From positions 21,794,266 to 21,858,265 of the forward strand of contig NC_079209.1 of assembly GCF_026745355.1 (NCBI RefSeq): a DNA stretch of 64,000 nucleotides. Direction: 5' to 3'. The position numbers and the translations under genes are program-made. Below are positions 45,407-56,988 of the stretch, in pieces. The notes under the pieces are model-generated. The model ran no database searches. It was not told where the DNA came from and saw only the letters and a program-made list of their open reading frames with translations. Source of the DNA: Beta vulgaris subsp. vulgaris (lineage: Eukaryota; Streptophyta; Magnoliopsida; Caryophyllales; Amaranthaceae). Position 1 is the stretch's first letter. The number at the start of each line of letters is the position of its first letter.

Positions 45407-47118
45407 AAGTGGTATCAATTTTCCAGGTTCTTTTTTTAAAATAAAATAACCAATCAATGAGAGTATGGGTAGATCTAGGAAGCATATAATTTAGAGTTTC
45501 ACATTGTATTTGAATTTTTATTTTGACATTTTATATTATGTGAAAAAAATACTTTTTTCTATTTAAGCAAATACTTATATTTTCAAGTATAAATATTTTC
45601 TGATTTATATTTTGACGAACAGAATACGTATGTGGATTTATTTTTCTGAGGAAAGTTCTGGCTAAAGAAAGACTTGGTACTTAAGTTGGTCGTTTGTGCT
45701 GCCCCTCTCTTTCCTGGGAAGTCACTCGACTAATTATTCATACACTAGGCCTAGTACTCAGATAAACAACTCTTTTATTCATATACATATATATGTATTT
45801 TTCAAGAATATCAAACAAATTTTTTTATATAGAAATTTCAAATATTTTTCCATTCATTTTAAATTATAGTTCAAATGTTATTTTAACTATTATGTCAACA
45901 TGCAATCCGTATTTATCTTATAAATCTATATATTTATTCGAATTATAAAGCTGAAACTATTTTATAAAGTATTGATTTTTTTATAAAAAAAATTGTTTAG
46001 TGTTTATTGTTTCATTTGTAATATGATTATTTTGAATATATTTTAAGGAAGTGTGACTTATTGTCAAATTAATATGAAAATCTTTGTATTTTTCATAAGC
46101 AAAAGAAAGATATTATGTTTATTATAAGAATTGAGTTATTATTCTGTCTTTCATGACATATTATTAAGAAGAGCTACTTGCAAGTTGTGATTTTACTATC
46201 TCTTACGACATTTTTTTGTCATGTATATTTTCTATGAGATAAACTTGGTTATTTAATGTCTTATATGACATGTATGCATGTGATCCAATTCATGCAAAGG
46301 GATTTTTATACATTGTGTAAAGCATCAATATGTTTATTTCTGTTGATTTATAAGTGTTATGAGAACCTATGAGTTCAAAGTAAGCCTAATTGACTATTTT
46401 TTAAATTCATTAAAGGTGAAAATTGTTCTAGTTTATTCCTTTGCAGGAAAGAAGTTTAGTAGTTATCTTTTTAGTAGGATTGAAGAAGGCAATATATTAT
46501 GTTATGTGCTAAGAATTGTGAAATTAGTCATTTGAAGTTGTATGTAGTTGGATGATCTTTAATGTTTAAAGATATGAGTAAGGAAGAGAAACTTCATAAT
46601 TTGTGCAAACAAGTCGGAGGTCAATGGCTTATACCAGCTTGGAGGAATTATTAAGATTTTGATAAGTTATGTATTTTGTTTATGAATATAGTCAACATCG
46701 TCTTAGCAATGATATAGACATAACCTTTGAAAGGTGATAAAATTAGGATATTATGAGGACCTTACAAGTATGCGAGGTATCATATTTGAAGCTGGATTTA
46801 ATTAAGGAATTTTCCCCTATTCTGAATCGCAAATATTTTAAAAGGAGTTATCGTTGTTATAGTTAAGCAAAGAAAGTACGAAGTAAGACCGTATTTGAAA
46901 CTTTAGCAGGTTCCTTTTGATCATTTTTGATTTAAAAGGTGAAGTAAGATACTAGAATTCTCTAGATGTATTATAAGTTGATTTTTTGGGGATTATTGAG
47001 TGTCAAGAGGAGTATTATTTTTGGGAGTAGTCTTAAACTTTTGCGTAAGTGATAGAATATTCACAATAATTGTTGTTTTAGCAATATGAAAGATAGAGTG
47101 ATTATAAGGATTAGGTAT
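45407..47118 (+). other. Decayed internal region of the Tekay-like element
   Basis: Sequence following the PBS. I find no readable Gag or Pol motif in any frame. It is AT-rich with a repeated 'ttatgacat' phrase near 46150-46270. It ends where element B begins. Confidence 0.4.
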
Positions 47119-47745
47119 TGTTACGTAGTGCTAAACCCGCAAATCAATACTACTATCCCCAACAGTAGGTTCTAGAATAGGAGACTTGTGCAACAATGCT
47201 TGAACTCAAAACCCGAACCTGAACTCAGCCTTTGACACCTGCAAAAAGGGACCCACCCTGGAGGTTTGGGTGGTATTTCCCCCCTCCGAAGTTTAAGTCA
47301 GGTATCAGGAGTATGAAGGAACTTTTATAGAGAGAAAGTAAACAGAGAGTATTTATGGCAGAATAACAGTACTATGCTCTAAAAAACGTACATTTTCCCT
47401 GATTTCAAGGACTATTTATAGTGTCTGAAATGACTGTTGTACCTTGATGTCACCCTAATTTAGGAGCATCTGATTGGCTAAGAAATAATGCTATGACACG
47501 TGACAATCACTGATTGGAGAGTACACATCACCTTTTATAAAGGTGTTTTTTGTGTTTACTTGGGCCTAGACACAGATTGGGCCATAAGAAGGGCTTAGTA
47601 CACCTTTCTTTATCCAGAAAAATGTAGTTTACTCCTCATGAGCTTCTGGTCCATGTACTTTACAATAGCAAAGAAGAGTGCCACCTGTAGGACTGTGATG
47701 AGCCCACGTGTCATGTCTAGAATCGTTGATTTTTAGGCTACAACA
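47119..47745 (-). repeat. 3' LTR of element B with purine tract
   Basis: Read on the minus strand, the purine tract CTTTTGAGGGGGAAA (47760-47746) is followed by the LTR start TGTTGTAGCCTAAAAATC. The LTR ends ...CACTACGTAACA at 47119. An internal TTTATAAAAGG at about 47533-47543 is a likely TATA box. 627 bp. Confidence 0.75.
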
Positions 47746-47931
47746 TTTCCCCCTCAAAAGAGGAGTTCACCATTTAGGCGCCAAGACGGTTGGAATCCTC
47801 TTTTAACCGACGGGAACTGCCCTGATTCTTTTCAAGATGAAAAAGGGCGCCATTTAGCCGGTCTAATCAGGTCAACCTTTAAAGGTTTTTGGCATGCAAC
47901 GGTTTCGGAGGAGGAGGTCATTTTCACCCTC

Positions 47932-47939
47932 TATAAATA
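47932..47939 (+). promoter_or_regulatory. TATA box of the element B antisense gene
   Basis: TATAAATA in a sharp context (CACCCTCTATAAATATGCCC), about 255 bp upstream of the ATG at 48188 and outside the LTR. A CT- and GA-rich leader with AGAGAGAGAG runs follows. Confidence 0.55.
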
Positions 47940-48187
47940 TGCCCCTTTGTCGTTTTTGAAATCACTTTTACATCTTTGAGAGGATTTCTAGAGAGAGAGA
48001 CTCTGTCCTATTTTTACTGAACTTTAGAGAGAGAAAGAGCTTTTGTCCAAGATCTCGCTAAGTTTCCTCAACTCGTCCAAGGTTTCGTCTAGCTCGTTCT
48101 CTCCATCTGTCCGAGTAATTTCAACAGGTATCATTTTCCTCGGTTTAATTCTTATTTTGCACTCTCCTTTAACATTTTTAAGAAAAA

Positions 48188-50483
48188 ATGGATTCGTCTT
48201 CTTCATCGAATATTCCCGGCCGCTCAAGGGTTGGTCTTGACCCTAGAACAAAGAGCCTTTCTTCTTCGGCACATTTTACAGTTTGGCCTATCTCGGCCGC
48301 GCATGCATTTTATTATTTTGGACATGGACAACAAAGTCAGACGACCCAGTCTTTACCTGTGCAGGGTAATCTGGCGCGCGTCAAGCAAACAACTCGCATT
48401 AGACGAGGGGTGAACCTTCTGGCCTCCAGCTCAGAAATGGAGGTATAAACCTCCCGAATTCCTGTTGACGGGGAAAACGAAGTTCAAAGCGCCCGACCAG
48501 CGAACCAAAATACTTCTCCTGAAAGCGTCCAGGAGGAAAGTCTTATCAAAGATCCTTCAGAACCCAGTCCGTCTGGACAAGATATGGCGACGGACGAGCC
48601 AATGAGGTGGAGGTCTCCTCTAATCCGTCTTGTGACTCAAAGGAACCGTCCACTACCTCTTCCGAAATCAGACGCTACTTAGGCCCTTCGTCAGACCCTA
48701 GGTTCATCCTGGCCGACAATAGTTGGCTCGGACGAGTAGGCCCAAACCTTAGACACTTTTCCTCGGCTATGCCTATGCCGGCGTACCGCTTTGTTCTTCC
48801 TGGCCGGGAATACACTATATTTAGTGCTTCTTCCGGCCATTTCGCTGTCTACCGGCTGGCTTTGGATGCAGGATTGCGATTTCCCTTGCATCCTTTTATA
48901 GGCCGCCTTCTTCAATACTACAGCATCGGCCATAACCAGCTTGCCCCAAACTCCTGGCAAAACATCTTGACCTTTCTAGCTGTTTGCGAGCTGAAAGGTG
49001 TTACCCCTTCTTTGGCCGCCTTCTCTCAAATACACCACGTCTCCAAGGTTCCTAGAACCTTGGACGGAGCCTGGTTTAGTGTATGCAATCGCCAAGGTTT
49101 TTTGATGTCCTGGAACAAGACGTCCAAAATGCATGCTTGGAAGGCCGAGTTCTTGTTCGTTCAAGCTCCTAACGAAGTCGTGGCCAGACAGTATCGTTAC
49201 TTTGACCACACGACTACAAATACTGGTCGAACTGCGTCTTTCCTTGAGCTGGAGGATGATTCGGCTGAGGAGATGATGGAATACTTCAGAGTATCGGAGT
49301 ATTCCACTCCAAACAATTTGTCCTTCAAGGGTTCGTCCAACTGGATCCCCTTTAAGGAGATGTTTTATAGTGATAATTTTTGGTCGGCGCCGGCTTGTGG
49401 CAGGCCGAAGACAGAGGTATATTTGCTCAAAATTTTCTAACAGAGGTATATTTGCTCAAATTTTTCTAAGTAAAAATAGCGTCGTCTTACATATATATCT
49501 TAACCTTAACGTATTTTCTCCTTTTCAGCTGCAGCAAAGGCTGTCCTGAAAAAGTCTTGGCTGGGAGATATAAGCATATCTAAATTTACCAGCACGTTGT
49601 GGAAGGAATACATCAAGTCCGGCTCTGAAAAGAGAACGGACACCTTAGTAAGTAAATCTACTTAGCAAATATTTATTTTCATTTTTCCTTTTTTTTGTTG
49701 TTGTTTGGACGAACCCTTCTTCAGAATGAAAATCATCCAAGAATCCTCAGGCCAGTCTTCTTTGACCATAAAGGTTCGTCCAGGGGATTTCCACGCTGCT
49801 TTATTGACGAGCTATGCCCCTGGACGCCCCTGGCTTACAAGAGGAAGACGACCAACTTTTATTTAGGCCGACTTCCCTCTTTTAGAGGACCTCGTCCTGG
49901 GTATCAACATAAGCTTTTACATTCTGGACGAGCTCTTTCTTTTGGATGCTTGGAGCTTCTAAGAGAAAGGCGTCCAAACCTTTGATGGCCGGCTTTCTTC
50001 CTGGAGGAAGTGTCGTCCTCACCACCCCTTTGATGACGGTCTCCTTTTTGGGAGAGGAACTCGTCCAGAGACCAATTTGGATGAGTATGGCCGACCTCCT
50101 TCCTTGCACATGCCCCGTCTAAGTTGGGATTTTGCTATCATTCATGATGCTTTATTTATTATTTTTTCCTCTGACGCCTTTGTATTTAACTTGGCTTTTT
50201 TCAGAAGAATGCTCCAACGTCCAAGGCGTTGGCAGAGAGGGTGGCCACAAAGAAAAGGCCGGCCACAACGGGAGATGCTCCTCCTCCCAAAAAATCCAAA
50301 GGCTTCACGGCCAAGAAGAAGAAGTATGGCCGACCTTCTATCCCGAAGGTCGAGATTCTTCTTCCCAAGGAGGACGTTCCTCCTTCAGCTGAAGAGATGG
50401 CCATGGTTCCTTACACCGGTCCAGCGGGTTTGGCACCCCTTGACGTTACTGAACAACCGGCCGCAGTTGTTGATTTGGACTAG
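48188..50483 (+). pseudogene. Antisense extra gene of element B, spliced, with 'gypsy-type transposon' domain
   Basis: Starts MDSSSSSNIPGRSRVG at 48188. An in-frame TAA lies at 48446 and a frameshift near 48600. The main block 48607-49416 has YRLALDAGLRFPLHPFIGRL, YSIGHNQLAPNSWQN and LAVCELKGVTPSLAAF, matching the putative gypsy-type transposon (Transposase_28-like) domain. Introns can be placed at 49417-49528 and from 49648; a last exon is likely at 50205-50483, with an NLS-like KKSKGFTAKKKKYGR and an acidic end. It converges on pol of element B. Function is unknown; the lesions make it a pseudogene. Confidence 0.72.
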
Positions 50484-50488
50484 GTTGT

Positions 50489-50872
50489 AATCTTCTTTTG
50501 ATTTTTATAAGAGAATCTCTTTTTTCACTTATTGTCTCCTATTTCCATTTTCCTCATAGTCTAAGAATTTAACCTAGGTAACTTTTATAATCAAATTGTT
50601 CTGGCCAAAGATGCCGTTATCCTCAATATTAACAATTTAATCCAATTATAAGAATAATAACACCAAGTTACAAAACTGTTAATCTTCTTTTGATTTTTAT
50701 AAGAGAATCTCTTTTTTCACTTATTGTCTCCTATTTCCATTTTCCTCATAGTCTAAGAATTTAACCTAGGTAACTTTTATAATCAAATTGTTCTGGCCAA
50801 AGATGCCGTTATCCTCAATATTAACAATTTAATCCAATTATAAGAATAATAACACCAAGTTACAAAACTGTT
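50489..50872. repeat. Perfect 192-bp tandem duplication
   Basis: Two head-to-tail copies, 50489-50680 and 50681-50872, which I read as identical. They begin AATCTTCTTTTGATTTTTAT and lie between the antisense gene and the end of pol. The rest of the gap to 51546 is non-coding. Confidence 0.92.
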
Positions 50873-51546
50873 CGTCCGGAAATTCAAAAATTGTTCGTCA
50901 GAATTTTACTTCAAAGTTTACACCAATACTTGTTTTCGTACAAGGACATTTTGTTACTTGCATTAGTATATTTAACCTGTATTCCCCCCCCCCTCTTCTT
51001 GGCCGAAGAAATTTTAATAATTTTATTTGTTTTAAGAAGGAGAAAGACCATGGTATACTTATGCAGAGTATAATATAGGATCTAGGCAATCTGTCCATCC
51101 TTGTTAAAGCTTGAAATAACTTATTCCTTTACTAAGGTGGTTATTACAGTGAGTGGCCTTTGGACGGAAAGTAGGACCCTTTTACTAAAGCGTCATAATC
51201 CCAGCCGCCTTCATTTAGGAGGTGTTAACTCTTTAAGTTAAATCAATTGATGGCCTTCGTCATGTGCCATCCTTACATGATTTTGACATGTTGGCTGATC
51301 TCCTAATAGAAGGTGTTTTTGTTTTGCTGTTCTTTCTTGAGTACGGGCTTGGCCGATGGTATGTGCCTTTTAACAAATAATAAGGCATGCATAACAAAAA
51401 AAAAAAAGACAATTATGGCAGTGAAGTAGATTTGTATTATATGAATTCTGCTTGGCTGGGAGCCAAGGTACATGTATACATTTCTACTTTTTCATTAATG
51501 TGCTTATGGCACTTAGTTAGCAGGGGATTACACTTCTTCAATTACA

Positions 51547-52671
51547 TCAAATGTAGTATTTTTTCAAAGTGTTTGAGTTACACGTCTGAGGAACAGAATG
51601 ACCGTCCATATCTTCCAGATGAAAGGTAACACCCTAAACTTCTTGGACTATCTTGTAAGGCCCTTCCCAGTTTGGTGTTAGCTTACCCATTTCTTTAGCC
51701 CAGCCTACTGCTTCCATTTTCCTCAGGACGAGGTGTCCTTCTTGTAGTGGCTGCCTAGCCACTCTTTTGTTAAACTGTCGAGCCATTCGCAGCTTATACA
51801 ACTGCATTCTTAGTAGAGCATTGCCCCTAACCTCAGGAACCCGATCCAAGGCTGTGCGAAGAGCAGTCCGGTTGGTGTCCTCTGAATAAAGCATGACTCG
51901 CAGAGTTGGTTCTTCTATTTCAATGGGAAAAACGGCTTCTGAGCCATAGACGAGCATAAATGGAGTTTCCCTAGTTGAGTTCTTAGCCGTTGTTCTAATT
52001 GACCAAAGAACTTGCTGTAACTCCTCTACCCATAATCCCTTGGCATTGTCTAGCTTCTTTTTTATGCCACTTGAGAGAATTATGTTGAAGGCTTCGATCT
52101 GCCCATTTGTCTGAGGATGAGCAATGGCAGGAAAGTGAGCTTTAATATCCTGGTCGGCCAGCCATTCTCTGAGCTTAGGTGTTTCAAACTATGGTCCATT
52201 GTCAAAGACAATAGATTGAGGCATCCCAAATCTTGTAATGATGTTCTTCCAGATGAACCCTTTTACATCATTGGTGGTAATTCCTCTCATACCTTCAGCC
52301 TCCACCCATTTTGTGAAGTAGTCTACTGCTACTATCACAAATTTCTTCTGGCCGGCCGCTATAGGAAATGGCCCCAAGATATCCATTCCCCATTTGGCGA
52401 AGGGAAGGGGCAAAAGAACTAGAGTCAAATAATTGGACGGCTTTTGATATATATTGCCATGTCTCTGACAGCTATCACAATTTTTCGTATAAAGCAGAGC
52501 GTCCTCCTTTAAGGTGGGCCAATAATACCCTGTCCTTAGTGCCTTCTCTTCTAATGCCCTTCCCCCAATGTGAGAGGCACAAGCTCCTTCATGCAGCTCT
52601 TTCAAAACATCTAACCCATCCTCCCTAGTAATGTATTTGAGAAGTGGCCGGTTAAATGCCTTTTTGTGCAA
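51547..52671 (-). pseudogene. pol: Element B integrase, broken
   Basis: The zinc domain at about 52590-52470 has HEGACASHIGGR, RTGYYWPTLKEDALL and CDSCQRH. The core has KWGMDILGPFP (first Asp), VFDNGP (second Asp) and, after a stop at about 52188, HPQTNGQIEAFN (Glu). The C-terminal part 51957-51634 ends KLTPNWEGPYKIVQEV and a stop; the frame continues to CNSNTLKKYYI and TGA at 51547. All three catalytic residues survive but stops break it. Confidence 0.85.
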
Positions 52672-52886
52672 GGTTTCATCCTAGAGCTCAAACCACTTGT
52701 CCTTTGCCTTCACATACTTAGCTTCCAAGGGATCAGTGGGCAGACGTCCTGTTTTCTTATATTCAATAATGGGGTCCATCCAAACATTTCCCCGGCTGAG
52801 GAACATAACTTGCTCTTGATCAATACTCTTTGCCGACTTTTCCTCCCAAAACACAGTTCATGACACATTTCCTTCGGCCGAACTGG

Positions 52887-53747
52887 CTAATTTTGAGAGA
52901 GAGCATCAACTTGATGATTCTCCGACCTTGGAACCTGGTCGAGCACAAATCGCTTCAGTGTTTTTACCTCTTCTTGAATTAGCTTCATGTATTTACTCAT
53001 GGACGCCTCTTTGCATTCAAAGTCGCCATTTACTTGACTAACCACCAGCAGGGAATCTGTCTTTGCTTCAATTTCCAGAGCTCCTGCCGCTTTGCACATT
53101 TTAATGCCGGCTAAAAGTGCTTCATACTCTGCTTCATTGTTTGAAGCCTGGAACTGAAATCTGATCGCATATTCAAACTTGTCTCCTTTTCGTGATTGAA
53201 AGATTATCCCAGCCCCACAACCATTGGTCGGGGACGAGCCATCCACCATAAGAGTCCAATGCTGCTTTCCGTCTGCTGGATCTTGGACAAATTTCATCGT
53301 AGGCCGAGTAAGCTCTACAATGAAATCAGCTAAGGCTTGACCCTTGATTGCTTTTCTAGGCTCAAAGGCTAAGTCAAACATGTTCAGCTCCACAACCCAT
53401 TTTAGCATTCGTCCAGAGGCATCCATCTTGTGCAGCACCTGCTTCATGGGCTGGTCAGTATAGACGAGGATACTATGGGCCAGAAAGTATGGACGTAGTT
53501 TTTGGCTGGCCATGAGCAGTGCCAGGCCGAATTTCTCTACCATCGAATATCTACATTCTGCATCCTTTAGCACATGACTTATAAAATAGACTGTAATTTG
53601 CACTGACTCTCTTTTGGCCAAGAGGACAGCGCTCACTGCATGTGGTGACACAACCAAATATAGATACAACTTTTCTCCCTCAGCCCGACTGATTAATCGA
53701 GGCAACTGCCGGAGATGCTTTTTAACCTGCTGAAGAGCCTGCTCCAC
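52887..53747 (-). pseudogene. pol: Element B RNase H plus archaeal-type RNase H, frame open
   Basis: A continuous 286-codon stretch. The first part holds the RT-linked RNase H (LYLVVSPHAVSAVLLAKRES, CRYSMVEKFGLALLMASQKL). The second has the extra RNase H: LMVDGSSPTNGCGAGIIF, QFQASNNEAEYEALLAG, TDSLLVVSQVNGDFECKE and VPRSENHQVDALSQN. The catalytic-type D, E, D and D are visible. The upstream end is cut by the solo LTR, so it cannot be translated from its own start. Confidence 0.85.
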
Positions 53748-53753
53748 ATCTTA

Positions 53754-56700
53754 GGTAATATCCCGACAATTTTAAACTTACTTAAATTAAATAATAATAA
53801 TTAGTGGCTAAAATTTTTCTTTAATATGATGATTTCATTAGTTAAAGTAAGAAAACAAATAAATAACAAATTAATTACTAAGCAAATTGATGGCATAAAA
53901 AGGAAAAGAAAAAGAAGAAAAGAAAAGAAAAGAAAAAGAAAAAGAAAAAGAAAAAGGGAAGAATTTGGAAAACAGAAAACGTGAGTTTTCTTCCCCTTTG
54001 CTCCATCTCAGTTTTCTTCAAAACCCACCCATGGATTTCTAAATCAAAATGGGTTCTTGCACACAATCAAACTCATTTTCAAATAAAAATTCATTTCTCA
54101 ATCAAAATCACCCAATAACCCATTTTTGTAATTCAATTCCATCAATCCAATTGGGCAGAAATTAGAACTCAACAATGGCTATAAATAGCCATGTTCATTC
54201 CCTCAAACCACCATCCACTCATCACTAACAAATTCATTAAAACCTCCTGAGATTATAGCCGAAAAATCGCCTCCAAAACCACCCCATAAATTCCCCTGTT
54301 TTCGCACAATTCCTCCCTCTCTCTCCCCTCTGTTTTTCGCAACTCTCCCTCACCCCTCTGTTTGCTGTTCAGCCACCACAGCACCACCACCCTCCGACGA
54401 CGACCCCTTGTGTGTAACCCACCGCGGGGTCAACCCAGCCTATCCCCTTCTCCGTTGCTCAGCTTCTTCTCTCTCTCCTCTCGCCTAGTTTTTCTCTCTC
54501 TCTCTCTCTCGTCTCCTCGTCGTGTCGCTGACTGCGCGCGCCCCCCAGCACCGCCAGCCCACCGCCGTGACGCCACCTTACGTTCTGCCTCGACTCGCCG
54601 TTCAGTCGCCGGAGCTCCGACCGTCCTCGCTGGAGTCCTCTCTGTCGTGCCTCAATATTGGAATCAGTGGGTATGATGAACATAACACACATCACTCTTA
54701 ATTCCCTTTATAGTTTACATGAGTATAAGTCATGTTTAGTTTTGGACCTTATATCCTATTACTTGGGCTGATTTAATTAAATCAGTAAATGAACAAACTA
54801 TTTGGGCTTAGTGTTTTAGGATGACTTTTACTAAATTAATAAATGAATGGAATATTGAGATGGTTAGTCAATTATATTCATGATCTAATAACACAAACAT
54901 AATAAAGAACTCACTAGATATAATAATTGTGATTTGATTATATGAACTTAACTATGACTAATAAATAATGATTTGTTTTAATAATATATTTCATATAACT
55001 CTAACTAATATATCAACTAAAGAATAATGAAAGTTAAGTATAGACCACTTGTCAGATTCACGCAGGCACTTACATATATTACACGAATAAAATAGTTATA
55101 TTACGAGGTCTATAGTTACAAGTTATTAATTAAGCTGGATTCATAAATCATGGAATTGATGGCTATTGTTTCGATTAAATAACGGATATGTTTAAAGCGG
55201 TCTTATGACTAATAAATGATTAAGTGATGATGTAGTATGTGATAACCTTAATTATAATATATCAATTAAAGAGTAATAGTAAATAAGTATAGTTTACTTG
55301 TTAAATTTATATATATAATAACGTAGCAGACACTTATTTATAGAGTTCGGATTTCAAGAATTAAAGTGTTATATTACGAAGTTCATTATTAATCCCGAAT
55401 CATGAACCATAAGATTAATGACCACTGTTTTAATTTATGAAATGACGAATAATATGTTTAAAGGGACCCTATGATTAATAGAATGAGGTTTCGAACTAAA
55501 GGTTAACAAAACTATAACGTTTTGAAATCGTAAAATATGAAATGGTTAGACGTCGTCGATAATCACGCATAATGAATTATAATTTAAACGTTAGGTCGTC
55601 AAGTATAAAGAATGCTTATGACTATTACCAACCACCAAAGACGTTAATATATAAAACTCCTACACACCTCTTAAAATGGACATATGATGCAAACGGGTCA
55701 GTAAACTCAGAATTCCGAATAAAATATTAATAAGTCTTCATTAATTCATGAATTTATTATTAGATTAAAAAGGAAGAGATATTAGAAGACTTTCCCTACA
55801 ATCAAGGTTGTTAAGCAGGATTCCAGATAACGTCTACTGTTAACACCCGCACTCCCCTTCCAACTATGTTTTATAGTGATTTTATATAATGTTTATGCTA
55901 TGTTTTATATGGTGTGCGAGATACAAAATATTTTGTAAATGATTTGATGACGTTGTGCAATAACTTTACTATGATTTATGAAAATCAACCAAAAGAAACG
56001 AAACATGCTAAATGAAAGTGAAAGATGGTGAATGGCAGTACTATGTTCTCTGGGCCGTGCACGTGTCATTCTGTTATCTGGCGGCAACGCCACCTTCTGA
56101 TGGGGGACAACGTCCTCAGTGACACCCGCATTATGGCATTATATGCCACCTTCTGATGGGGGACGAGGTCCTCGGTGGCTTTGTCTGGCATTATATGCCA
56201 CCTTCTGATGGGGGATGCATATCCTCGGTGGCTTTGCCTTCTGTTATGATGTCTGGCATTATATGCCACCTTCTGATGGGGGATGCATATCCTCGGTGGC
56301 TTTGCCTTCTGTTACGATGCTGGCATTATATGCCACCTTCTGATGGGGGATGAATATCCTCGGTGGCTTTGCCTTCTATTATGATCTACGACGTTATATA
56401 TCACCTTCTGATGGGGGATGAATATCCTCGGTGGCTATGCCTTCTTTGTACTTGCCAAGTAACCAAAGAAAGTTTTCTGATAATGAAATGTGATAATGGA
56501 GATAATATGAACGGAAATGATTTTTAAATTCCTGATTCGAAGTTTACGTTTACGAAATGGTTTTACTATATTCTCTTCTCCCTGTTTTCAAATAAAATGA
56601 ATTGAAATGAATTTACGTTGTTAGAGTAGTATGTTACTGAGCCTCGGCTCATGACTTTTTTTTTCTGTTTTAGGTATGCTTACGAAGATGGGATGACGTA

Positions 56701-56983
56701 GGAGTGAGGATTAAATTACTTAATTCATGCAACTATGACGGTTATGTAATCCAAGTTTATGATCACTAAATTACGTAACATTAGCTATGCTTAAGCTACC
56801 TAGGTATATTTCTAGAATTAATATAATTATTATAAAGGTATAGTTATATGAAAGAATGTTGCCTTGTACTTTCCTGTGTGGAGAGTACGGCAGTGACGTA
56901 CCGACTAAGCTAGGAAGGTCTTCCGCTGCTAATCTTTGTAATTAATAAACCTAATAGTGATGTTTAGAAGTTGGGGCGTTACA
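53754..56983 (+). repeat. Solo LTR, 3.2 kb, splitting element B pol
   Basis: Begins GGTAATATCCCGACAATTT, probably a mutated TGTAATATCCC, and ends GTTGGGGCGTTACA. Pol codons read WTEDV on one side and EQALQQ on the other. ATCTT is repeated at the two junctions (53748-53752 and 56983-56987, the second overlapping the terminal A by one base). A TATA box, CTATAAATAGCC, lies at 54180. It holds purine and CT microsatellites (53898-53960, 54470-54515) and the tandem hairpins at 56088-56456. No internal region, so it is a solo LTR, probably chromoviral. Confidence 0.8.
56088..56456 (+). repeat. Six tandem units, each with a GCCACC...GGTGGC hairpin
   Basis: CCACCTTCTGATGGGGG starts units at 56090, 56146, 56198, 56266 and 56333, with a variant at 56401; spacing is 56, 52, 68, 67 and 68 bp. 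In most units GCCACC pairs with GGTGGC about 30 bases on. The last three units are the most uniform. Confidence 0.85.
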
Positions 56984-56988
56984 TCTTC

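Noticed and set aside
45407..47118. Hidden Gag-Pol after the Tekay-like PBS.
   Set aside because: No frame shows a zinc knuckle, protease or RT motif; the sequence is too decayed or rearranged to support it.
54362..54676. Arg/Pro/Ser-rich plus-strand frame near a TATA box.
   Set aside because: Lies in the transcribed part of the solo LTR, is low in complexity and has no known domain.
56088..56456. Possible CRISPR-like array.
   Set aside because: Unit spacing is irregular, the 'spacers' are repeats themselves, and it is inside a plant LTR.
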